Shown one piece after another: positions 1 through 6,367 of a DNA stretch of 54,815 bases. Under the pieces are notes generated by a model that saw nothing but the letters and a program-made list of their open reading frames with translations, searched no databases and had not been told where the DNA came from. This DNA comes from JBJMQS01 sp045802605 (lineage in GTDB: Bacteria; Planctomycetota; Planctomycetia; Gemmatales; Gemmataceae): contig JBJMQS010000047.1 in the NCBI GenBank assembly GCA_045802605.1, positions 1 through 54,815 on the forward strand. The letters run 5' to 3'. Each line of letters opens with the position of its first letter. Position 1 is the stretch's first letter. The position numbers were made by a program, and so were the translations under genes.

Positions 1-274
1 AGAGCGTCTTCGGCAGCCTTTCAACCTCTTCAGCCAGTGCCGCTATCATGCCCCTGACGTCATAGACGAAAAAGATAAGATTCTCGGTCGCCGGAATGAC
101 TATGATACCGGGCTGCTCTGCACCCAACTGGCGCCAATGCTTCTGGTGAAGTTTAATTCTGGCTCGCGTGATCTCATCCGCCACGATGTCGGGCCCTATT
201 ATCAAGTCATCCATTCCTCTTTCAGCCGCCCATTTCTTGGCAGATTCGTGATCGTCGTAAGGGCCGATTCCCAC
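1..274 (-). CDS. Hypothetical protein, 3' end cut by window edge
   Basis: The minus-strand frame is open from a TGA at 308-310 to the left edge. It reads like real protein: a stretch GIGPYDDHESAKKWAAERG, then DDLIIGPDIVADEI, then a hydrophobic strand near IIVIPATENLIFFVYDV. No stop occurs in about 100 codons. The GTG at 274 is the first usable start; an ATG at about 223 (before DDLIIGP) is an alternative. The protein begins abruptly next to the start of the DUF1559 gene on the other strand, so its own 5' part may have been lost at that junction. I do not recognise the family. Confidence 0.5.
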   Translation of the reverse strand, partial: MGIGPYDDHESAKKWAAERGMDDLIIGPDIVADEITRARIKLHQKHWRQLGAEQPGIIVIPATENLIFFVYDVRGMIAALAEEVERLPKTL

Positions 275-315
275 TTCGATGGTATGATCTGGTCGTTGTA
301 ACCGGCATCATTTTT

Positions 316-1284
316 TTGCTAGTCGGTCTGTTCACCCCAAAAGTCCGACGGGTCCAAGAAGCATCGAACCGTACACGAAGCCAAAACAACATTCGTCAGA
401 TCGGCGTCGCGATTCAGAATTATCACGACGGGCACAATCAGCGATTCCCGACGCTTGTCGACTTCGGCGAAGGCGCTCCGACGGGACATGGATACGCTTC
501 GCTATTTTTCCAAATTCTGCCACAGATGGAATCATCGGATACTTACTACAAGTTCCCCACCGATAACCCGCCGTCCTATTGCGATTCCTCTAATGGTCCG
601 GCAAAAACGCAAATCAAGGCGTACATCAACCCGGCGGATCCAAGCGGGGAAGAGAATATCAGCGCCCAGGTTAACGTGAGCGATCCAACTTCGGAAAACA
701 AATTCCCTGCAACTTTCTCAGGCACGTACGCCACGACCAGCTATGCGGCCAACGGAATGCTGTTCCAGCCCAACATGGGAATTCGAGAAATGAAGGACGG
801 CACATCGAACACGATCATGCTCGCGGAGCGATATCGTGCGTGCAAGAAGTCGGACCAGCCCGACGATGTCATTTACAATCTTTGGGGATTGGGTGCCTAC
901 AGTGCATCAGTGCCAGGATTTGCAACGCCGTTACCGACTGAAGCGAAGTATCCCACAGCGAAGCCGCCCCTGGAACAATTCGTACCTCCCACGAGTGACG
1001 ACGGTGTTCCCACGCCGCCCGGCGATGTTGTGGGCAAGTTAGGTTCGAAGACGATGTCATACAAGATAATCGCTCAGGAGATGTACGCCCCGGGCGGATT
1101 CCAAGTGGCACCGCGGGGAAAGGTGTTCTGTGGTCCGCGCGTTCCGCAGACCCCGCACGTCGGCGGCATGATCGTATGCCTGGGTGATTGCGCCACGCGG
1201 ACGATCACACCGTCCGTCACACCCAACACCTTCTGGGCAGCCGTCACGCCGGCCGGCGGCGAAACGCTTGGGACGGATTGGTGA
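316..1284 (+). CDS. DUF1559 domain protein (pseudopilin-like), 5' end abnormal
   Basis: This is a planctomycete DUF1559 protein. Members normally carry an N-terminal prepilin-type helix and are secreted or surface proteins of unknown role. Seen here are the post-helix signature NRTRSQNNIRQIGVAIQNYH, the NTIMLAERYRAC segment and the typical ending TFWAAVTPAGGETLGTDW. The only conventional start is TTG at 316, which falls inside the hydrophobic helix. The frame is open back to 172, and from about 262 it continues to match the paralogue at 1552 (RFPLRWYDLVVVTGIIFLL against RFSFRDAVVITAIGCIAFLL). There is no ATG, GTG or TTG between 172 and 316. The gene has therefore either lost its start at a junction near position 260 or uses a rare start such as CTG 289 or ATT 244. 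It may be a pseudogene or a partly deleted copy. Confidence 0.75.
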   Translation: MLVGLFTPKVRRVQEASNRTRSQNNIRQIGVAIQNYHDGHNQRFPTLVDFGEGAPTGHGYASLFFQILPQMESSDTYYKFPTDNPPSYCDSSNGPAKTQIKAYINPADPSGEENISAQVNVSDPTSENKFPATFSGTYATTSYAANGMLFQPNMGIREMKDGTSNTIMLAERYRACKKSDQPDDVIYNLWGLGAYSASVPGFATPLPTEAKYPTAKPPLEQFVPPTSDDGVPTPPGDVVGKLGSKTMSYKIIAQEMYAPGGFQVAPRGKVFCGPRVPQTPHVGGMIVCLGDCATRTITPSVTPNTFWAAVTPAGGETLGTDW

Positions 1285-1292
1285 TGAGTCTA

Positions 1293-1353
1293 ACGAGCCG
1301 GAAGCGTTAGCGACAGGTTTTTGAATACGCCGTCGCTAACGCTTCCGGCTCGT
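1293..1353. repeat. Palindromic intergenic repeat, 22-bp arms
   Basis: Perfect inverted arms ACGAGCCGGAAGCGTTAGCG(AC) at 1293-1314 and 1332-1353 with a 17-nt spacer. It lies nine bases after the stop of the first DUF1559 gene. The RNA would form a strong hairpin, but there is no clear T tract. Repeats of this type are scattered in planctomycete genomes as far as I recall; the function is unknown. Confidence 0.85.
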
Positions 1354-1468
1354 AACGGCAGTAGAATTCGGGATTTCGCAAACTCCGCGTCGCGATGCGA
1401 TTGTTTTTTACGCAATTACCGTCATCGTGGCAGCGATTTTCGTTCCCGACGTTTCGCGTTGATTTTGC

Positions 1469-1542
1469 CGAGCGGGGTTGCGTGACCGCCCCGAGAGTCT
1501 GAAGTTCAAAAGACTCGGGGCGCTCACGCAACCCCGCTCGCC
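1469..1542. repeat. Palindromic repeat, about 30-bp arms
   Basis: The arms CGAGCGGGGTTGCGTGA... (1469-1500) and its near-perfect reverse complement ending CACGCAACCCCGCTCGCC (1511-1542) differ by one mismatch and a 2-nt bulge. The 10-nt loop is GAAGTTCAAA. It ends about 10 bp before the ATG of the second DUF1559 gene, so a transcript entering from upstream would carry a very stable hairpin just before the start. No sequence is shared with the repeat at 1293. Confidence 0.85.
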
Positions 1543-1551
1543 GGTGTTAGA

Positions 1552-2580
1552 ATGGCGGCCATGGGCCAGCGACGTCGATTCTCGTTTCGAGATGCAGTTG
1601 TCATTACTGCTATCGGTTGTATTGCGTTCTTGCTGCTAGGTTCTTTCCTTCTCCGAACGAATGTGGAGGCCAACCGTACCCGCAGTCAGAACAACCTTCG
1701 ACACATCAGCATTGCGATTCAAAACTATCACGACGGCAACAATCAGCGTTTTCCGCTGCTATGTGATCACGGCCTGAACTCGATGACACGGCAGGGCTAT
1801 GCGGGATTGTTCTTTGTAATTCTGCCCCAAGTCGAATGCGGAGACGTCTATAATCGATTCCAACTCGAGAATCCGGCGTCGTACTATGAAGGACCAAACG
1901 CACCTTCCCGAGTCGATTATCACCATGTCTACGTCAGCCCAAATGATCCGCATTCTGACGATACGAAGCTCGCGAGTATGGAAGTCGTGAACTCGGGGAC
2001 ACGGGCTCCGTTCTTGGAAAGATTTTCCGGGCAATATGCCACTTCGAGCTATGTCGCCAACGGCTCATTATTTCGTCCTGGCACGGGAGTCCGTGACGTG
2101 ACCGATGGCATTTCCCACACCATCATGTTGACTGAGCGTTACCGCGCGTGCCAACGATCGGAAAATCCGGACGATGTTGTTTACAACTGCTGGGCCCTCG
2201 GTGCTTACAGCGCATCGACACCGAGCTTCGCCACGCCCCTGCCCGATGACAAGGAGTATCCGACGGCGCATCCGCTAATGGAACAATTCGTGCCCCCGAC
2301 TTCAGTACGCGAGACGGGGGACATTACGGGAAGAACCGGAAACAAGGAAATCAATTATTCAGCCATTGCGAAGTCCGCTAACGCGCCGAGCGGGTTTCAA
2401 GTTGTCCCCCAAAGCGGATGCGACCCGCGCATTCCCCAAGCACTGCAAACTGCCGGTCTTCTTGTTGTGAAGGCGGATTGTTCAACCAGTACGTTTCCTG
2501 CGCACATGTCGTCGAATGTGTTCTGGGCGATCGTGACGCCCGCAGGGAATGAAGACTTTCCTTACATGACTTGCGATTAA
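1552..2580 (+). CDS. DUF1559 domain protein (pseudopilin-like)
   Basis: A paralogue of the gene just upstream, 342 residues. A basic N-terminus (GQRRRFSFRD) leads into a hydrophobic helix (VVITAIGCIAFLLLGSFLL), then EANRTRSQNNLRHISIAIQN, HTIMLTERYRACQRS and the C-terminal VFWAIVTPAGNEDF, matching the DUF1559 layout. The start is ATG 1552; ATG 1561 is an equally good choice. Unlike classical members, it lacks the GFTLIELLVVI prepilin cleavage motif, so it may stay as an N-terminally anchored membrane protein. The two tandem copies share long blocks and look like a local duplication that has since diverged. The molecular role is unknown. Confidence 0.88.
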   Translation: MAAMGQRRRFSFRDAVVITAIGCIAFLLLGSFLLRTNVEANRTRSQNNLRHISIAIQNYHDGNNQRFPLLCDHGLNSMTRQGYAGLFFVILPQVECGDVYNRFQLENPASYYEGPNAPSRVDYHHVYVSPNDPHSDDTKLASMEVVNSGTRAPFLERFSGQYATSSYVANGSLFRPGTGVRDVTDGISHTIMLTERYRACQRSENPDDVVYNCWALGAYSASTPSFATPLPDDKEYPTAHPLMEQFVPPTSVRETGDITGRTGNKEINYSAIAKSANAPSGFQVVPQSGCDPRIPQALQTAGLLVVKADCSTSTFPAHMSSNVFWAIVTPAGNEDFPYMTCD

Positions 2581-2588
2581 TCGGCTCC

Positions 2589-2945
2589 TCACTTCCCTTC
2601 ATGCTCTACCGTCACCGTTGTCGTGATCCCGCCCCGGGCGGTGAACGCCCCGGTCAGCACCAGTTTCCTCGGCTTCAGCACGGCGACGAAGTCGTCGAGC
2701 AGGCGGTTGCACACGGCTTCGTAGAAGATGCCTTCGTTGCGGAAGTTTTGCAGGTAGATCTTCAGCGATTTCAATTCCACGCAGAGCTCGCCCGGCGTGT
2801 AGCGGTAGGTGATGGTGCCGAAGTCCGGGTGGCCGGTCTTGGGGCAGAGGCTCGTGAACTCCGGGCAAACGATCTCGATGGTGTAATCCCGGCCCGGGCG
2901 CGGGTTGGGGAATGTTTCGAGTTGCTCTTTCGCGGGGGACGGCAT
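2589..2945 (-). CDS. queF: NADPH-dependent preQ0 reductase QueF (short type)
   Basis: Reduces 7-cyano-7-deazaguanine (preQ0) to preQ1 in queuosine tRNA modification. The 118-residue length fits the short YkvM-type QueF. The catalytic region TSLCPKTGHPDFG has Cys34 and Asp41, and the QueF substrate motif ELKSLKIY starts at residue 57, followed by FRNEGIFYE. ATG 2945 is chosen because GGAG lies 8 nt upstream and the family N-terminus fits. The frame runs on upstream through the hairpin repeat at 2966-3053, but that extension encodes only repeat-derived peptide. It is divergent from queC, the enzyme that makes its substrate. Confidence 0.95.
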   Translation of the reverse strand: MPSPAKEQLETFPNPRPGRDYTIEIVCPEFTSLCPKTGHPDFGTITYRYTPGELCVELKSLKIYLQNFRNEGIFYEAVCNRLLDDFVAVLKPRKLVLTGAFTARGGITTTVTVEHEGK

Positions 2946-2965
2946 TTCATGCTCCAAGAAAATAC

Positions 2966-3053
2966 AATTTGAACCGCAGAGATCGCAGAGAACGCGGAGA
3001 AAAACCCAATCTTGGATTTCTCTGTGTTCTCTGCGATCTCTGCGGTTCAAATT
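2966..3053. repeat. CRCAGAGA-family hairpin, copy A
   Basis: Arms at 2966-3002 and 3017-3053, 37 nt each with 2 mismatches. They read AATTTGAACCGCAGAGATCG and onward, built of units like CGCAGAGA. The loop is about 14 nt. It fills the divergent queF/queC gap, so it lies in both leaders. It is open in frame on both strands, which is why uncurated ORFs extend through it. Confidence 0.95.
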
Positions 3054-3073
3054 CTTCTCTTATCATCATACAC

Positions 3074-3748
3074 ATGCCGCGCGCGGTGATTCTGCTCTCT
3101 GGGGGCCTCGATTCGGCGACGACCTTGGCTGTCGCCAGCCGGGATGGCTTCGACTGTCACTGCCTCAGCGTGGACTACGGTCAGCGGCACAAGATCGAGC
3201 TTGAGTTCGCCGTCCGGCAGGCGAAACTCCAGCACGCCGCCGAGCATCGCATGGTTGCCGTCGATCTGCGCTCCATCGGCGGCTCCGCCCTCACGGCCGA
3301 TATCGTGGTGCCGAAGGATCAGCTTTCGGGCGGCCGCATTCCCATTACTTATGTGCCGGCCCGCAACACGGTGATGCTGTCGCTCTTGTTGGGCTACGCC
3401 GAGGTCGTCGGCGCATTTGATCTGTTCATCGGCGCGAACGCGGTTGATTACTCCGGCTACCCCGATTGCCGGCCAGAGTATCTGCAAGCGTTCGAAACGA
3501 TGGCGAACCTCGCAACGAAGGCGGCCGTGGAGGGCGTGGGCCACTACGCTGTGCACGCGCCGCTCGTGTCACTAACGAAGGCCGAGATCATCCGTTTGGG
3601 TATGCAACTGGGCGTGGATTATTCACAAACAGTAAGTTGCTACGATCCGGATGCGAGTGGCCGGGCGTGCGGGCACTGTGATAGCTGCATCCTGCGGAAG
3701 AACGGATTCGCGGCGTCGGGGGTCGCCGACCCAACGCGATACATCTGA
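3074..3748 (+). CDS. queC: 7-cyano-7-deazaguanine synthase QueC
   Basis: Converts 7-carboxy-7-deazaguanine and ammonia to preQ0 with ATP. The ATP-pyrophosphatase P-loop SGGLDS is at residues 9-14. SVDYGQRHKIEL, YVPARNTVMLSL and GANAVDYSGYPDCRPE are characteristic. The zinc site is Cys189, Cys199, Cys202 and Cys205 (CGHCDSC). Length is 224 residues, normal for the family. ATG 3074 is the start; the longer open frame to 2912 is repeat-derived. It is followed by a palindrome and a hairpin terminator. Divergent queF suggests shared regulation of queuosine synthesis; no riboswitch was recognised. Confidence 0.96.
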   Translation: MPRAVILLSGGLDSATTLAVASRDGFDCHCLSVDYGQRHKIELEFAVRQAKLQHAAEHRMVAVDLRSIGGSALTADIVVPKDQLSGGRIPITYVPARNTVMLSLLLGYAEVVGAFDLFIGANAVDYSGYPDCRPEYLQAFETMANLATKAAVEGVGHYAVHAPLVSLTKAEIIRLGMQLGVDYSQTVSCYDPDASGRACGHCDSCILRKNGFAASGVADPTRYI

Positions 3749-3758
3749 CCGCGCAAGC

Positions 3759-3825
3759 GCACGACGGGGATAACCCCGCCGCTCGCTTTGGTATTTGTGA
3801 GCGGCGGGGTTTATCCCCGCCGTGC
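3759..3825. repeat. Palindromic repeat after queC
   Basis: Arms GCACGACGGGGATAACCCCG... (3759-3784) and its complement GAGCGGCGGGGTTTATCCCC... (3799-3825), with one extra base in the second arm. It lies 10 bp after the queC stop and before the terminator at 3843. It belongs to the set of dispersed intergenic palindromes and has no T tract of its own. Confidence 0.85.
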
Positions 3826-3842
3826 GTTCTCACCCAACAAAC

Positions 3843-3874
3843 AAAAACCGCCGTGTGGGAACACGGCGGTTTTT
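3843..3874. terminator. Bidirectional rho-independent terminator
   Basis: AAAAACCGCCGTGT, loop GGGA, ACACGGCGGTTTTT: a perfect 14-bp arm with A and T tracts on either side. It can serve queC (plus strand) and the thioredoxin-fold gene (minus strand), which converge here. Confidence 0.9.
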
Positions 3875-3880
3875 GTTTTG

Positions 3881-3904
3881 ACTGACAACTGATCACTGAC
3901 AACT
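3881..3904. repeat. 10-bp direct repeat with GATC spacer
   Basis: ACTGACAACT, GATC, ACTGACAACT. The second copy overlaps the stop codon of the minus-strand thioredoxin-fold gene (3903). Its role is unknown. Confidence 0.6.
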
Positions 3905-5825
3905 ACTTCGCGTCCGTCAGCTTTTTCACTTCGTCTTCCAGCGTGCTCATCTGCACTGTCCGGCTGACGACCTTGCCGTCTTTGCCCACCAGGAACAATT
4001 GCGGCAACACCATGATGCCGTACTGCGTGGCTAGCGGGCTGTCTAAGCCGCCGGCTGTGTGCAGGTGCGTGCCGGGGACTTGCGAACCCTTGATCACGAT
4101 TCCGGCTTCAGGGGCCGTCGAGTCGAGGCTGACAGTCACGAGTTCAACGCCCTTGAGGGCGTATTCCTTCATGATCCTGGAGAGCTTGTTGAAGTCGCTG
4201 GCACACTGACCATTCCAACTGGCCCAGTAGTACACGACCGTCACTTTGCCGCGTACTTGCTGCATGCCAAACATCGCGCCGATTTTGTCGTAGCTCGGCG
4301 CGGTCAAGACGGTGCCCTGAATTTCGAAGGGCTGACCTTCGATGCCCAGCCGAATTAGCGCGCCGCTAGCCTTTGCGGCCAATGGATGTTGTGCGTAATC
4401 GGTCTTGAGCTTGGCGTACCAGTTCTTCGCCTCGGTCTCTTTACCCATGAATTCACTGATCATGCCGAGATTGAGCAGAGCGTCCGGAGCATCCTCGGCG
4501 GTGGGATAAGCCGTCACGAAAGACTTAAGCTTCTCGCGGTAGGCTTCCTGCACGGTGCCGATGTCGGCGGCTTTCGAGGACTGAAGCTTGCCGCTGTAAT
4601 CGGCCGTGATCTCACGATAGGCCACGTAGCCTGCAAGATCCTTGTTGGCCGGATCTTTGGCGATCGCCTCGCGCAATATTCCCAGCTTCAATGCGGCCGC
4701 TTTCTCCTCAGGGTTGTTTTGGAGGGCAGCACTCAGAGAGTCCGCCATCTGCTTGACCCAGTTTTCGCGATCCTTGCCAGTCGTAGCGTTGACGAGCTTT
4801 TCCAACACAGCCGCGCGCTTCATGTTGTACAGCGTCACGGCCGAGCCAGTCTCACCTTGCTTAGGGGCTGCTTTATCGACCACCTGAAGCTCATCGATCA
4901 GGGGTTTATTCTTCTCGGAAATCTCGGGGGTCTGCGGCATGTCCGGACCACCACCGCCGCCTGGCGTCTCGACATTGCCCGCGATTGGTGCTGCAATCAG
5001 CCGCCAAGTGCGGCCCACCTGGACCATCTCGCCAACCGTGATCCAATCGTGCTTGCCGTTGTTCTCGTAGAGCAGGGCCGCATTTTTGTAATGGACTAGA
5101 TCGGCTTTCGCGCCGATGGTCTCGGCCGGGGTGCACTGCGGCGATTGCACTTCCAAATGCAGCCACTGCACCTTGTCGCCGACGTTGCCAAGTTGCGTGA
5201 GCAGTTGCTCAAACTTGGGTACTGCCTGGGCAACCTGTTGCTTGATCTTCTCCGAATCGGCCGCGGACAACTCGAGTGATTTGATTTCCGGCTCGCTGAT
5301 GAGCAGGGCTTGGAAGCGGTATTTGTCGTGCGTGCCGATCGCTTTGAGCACTTCCTGGCTGACTTCTTCGGCGGAGATCATCCGCCAGCCGTCGATTCGG
5401 CCATCGCGGTTGGCATCGACGCCCCAGCGCATGCCGCCGACGCCGAACCAGCGATATTGGTCGGGTTTATCCTTGCCGGTACTAGCGGTATCAATCTCGC
5501 GGTACACTTCCTGGCCATCGAGGTAATAGCACCACAAGTCGATTGGTGATTTGGCGCCTTTGGTGGCGACGAATTTGCGGACCGGCCGGCCTTGGCCGTC
5601 TTTTAGGACCCAACCGCTGGCACTGCCGGGCCCGTTGACCAATTCGATTTTGCAGGCAGCGAGTTCAGAGCCGGTGGGTGTGGTGATAACCACGCCGGCT
5701 TGTTTCGGATTGAACTGCGGCGCGAGCATCGCCGACGGTTCGGGTGGCGCTGCATGAAGTGCGGCCGTGCCACTCAAGAGAATCGCCAATGTCGCCAGCT
5801 TTATCGTGTGGCGCAGCTTCACCAT
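3903..5825 (-). CDS. Secreted thioredoxin-fold (TlpA/redoxin-like) protein
   Basis: 640 residues. An N-terminal signal peptide (KLRHTIKLATLAILLSG... ending ALHA) is followed by a long region with no recognised domain, then helical TPR-like segments (DALLNLGMISEFMGK..AKNWYAKLKTDYAQHP). The C-terminal redoxin domain spans about 500-640: VRGKVTVVYYWASWNGQC, LVTVSLDS, and a cis-Pro loop VLPQLFLV near residue 608. The usual CxxC is NGQC, with Asn538 in place of the first cysteine and Cys541 kept, so a normal dithiol cycle is not possible; a one-cysteine reductase, isomerase or binding role is more likely. ATG 5825 is chosen because AAAGGAGT lies 8 nt upstream and a signal peptide follows. It is probably exported to the periplasm. 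Confidence 0.85.
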   Translation of the reverse strand: MVKLRHTIKLATLAILLSGTAALHAAPPEPSAMLAPQFNPKQAGVVITTPTGSELAACKIELVNGPGSASGWVLKDGQGRPVRKFVATKGAKSPIDLWCYYLDGQEVYREIDTASTGKDKPDQYRWFGVGGMRWGVDANRDGRIDGWRMISAEEVSQEVLKAIGTHDKYRFQALLISEPEIKSLELSAADSEKIKQQVAQAVPKFEQLLTQLGNVGDKVQWLHLEVQSPQCTPAETIGAKADLVHYKNAALLYENNGKHDWITVGEMVQVGRTWRLIAAPIAGNVETPGGGGGPDMPQTPEISEKNKPLIDELQVVDKAAPKQGETGSAVTLYNMKRAAVLEKLVNATTGKDRENWVKQMADSLSAALQNNPEEKAAALKLGILREAIAKDPANKDLAGYVAYREITADYSGKLQSSKAADIGTVQEAYREKLKSFVTAYPTAEDAPDALLNLGMISEFMGKETEAKNWYAKLKTDYAQHPLAAKASGALIRLGIEGQPFEIQGTVLTAPSYDKIGAMFGMQQVRGKVTVVYYWASWNGQCASDFNKLSRIMKEYALKGVELVTVSLDSTAPEAGIVIKGSQVPGTHLHTAGGLDSPLATQYGIMVLPQLFLVGKDGKVVSRTVQMSTLEDEVKKLTDAK

Positions 5826-5910
5826 CCCTGGACTCCTTTGCGAATCGAACCGCTTTCCAAGCGGCATCGCTTGTACCAGCGCAGCTAGTTGGCGCGAAGA
5901 CGGAAGAGAA

Positions 5911-6000
5911 GATTGAACCGCAGAGAACGCAGAGAGCGCGGAGCAAGCACAAACCGGTTTTGTTCTTCTCTGCGTTCTCTGCGGTCTCTGCGGTTCAATC
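5911..6000. repeat. CRCAGAGA-family hairpin, copy B
   Basis: Arms at 5911-5949 (GATTGAACCGCAGAGAACGC...) and 5961-6000, pairing with a few mismatches around a loop of about 11 nt. It is in the leader of the minus-strand thioredoxin-fold gene, upstream of the dnaG promoter. The rest of the 5826-6367 gap holds the promoter at 6081 and a possible small RNA. Confidence 0.9.
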
Positions 6001-6080
6001 GCATTCAACCTAACTCTCTTGCCGCACCGTGATTGCCTACGCAATCGGCGAGTCACCGCAGTTGTGTCGGCTTGCGTAGG

Positions 6081-6109
6081 TTGACAGAAAATGAACGTGT
6101 GGCTATAAT
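6081..6109 (+). promoter_or_regulatory. Consensus sigma-70 promoter
   Basis: TTGACA (6081-6086), a 17-nt spacer, then TATAAT (6104-6109): a perfect match to both housekeeping boxes. The predicted start is at about 6116. The dnaG start is 252 bp further on, so the promoter either makes a long dnaG leader or a separate small RNA. Confidence 0.85.
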
Positions 6110-6115
6110 TTCTTA

Positions 6116-6266
6116 AGCACCAACGGATTGGTGCCCGAACCCTTGGCTCTGACAACACTTACGTCGCCGACACGCGGGTCTAAATCCACCCCAACGGCAC
6201 GACTCTAACCGTCAGATCGTCAAAGCCGGGTTTGCCTTATTTCGAAGCCACCTGACGGGGCTTTTC
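6116..6266 (+). ncRNA. Candidate small RNA or structured dnaG leader
   Basis: It begins at the predicted start of the consensus promoter. The first hairpin is CACCAA-CGGA-TTGGTG (6118-6133), with a GNRA-like tetraloop position. At the far end CCGTCAG (6209-6215) pairs with CTGACGG (6252-6258), followed by GGCTTTT, a weak terminator-like end. There is no convincing ORF. It was not recognised as tmRNA, 6S, SRP or RNase P RNA. It may equally be the dnaG-rpoD operon leader. Confidence 0.3.
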
Positions 6267-6367
6267 GTTCGCGATCATCACACGACGGCTTGGGAATTGC
6301 GACCCTCTTCTTGCGCGGGTCGTATCGCTATCATTCCCGCTTGGCGCGTCGTTAGCCGAGTAAACGT

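Noticed and set aside
2912..3073. N-terminal extension of queC and of the opposite queF frame through the repeat
   Set aside because: The extra residues come entirely from the hairpin, which is open in several frames; family beginnings and ribosome sites support the shorter proteins.
5826..6158. Upstream extension of the thioredoxin-fold protein
   Set aside because: It reads through hairpin copy B and the dnaG promoter; ATG 5825 has a strong ribosome site and signal peptide.
6118..6190. tRNA or tmRNA in the dnaG leader
   Set aside because: A GGGTCTAAATCC stretch resembles a T arm, but no acceptor stem, D arm or tag frame was found.
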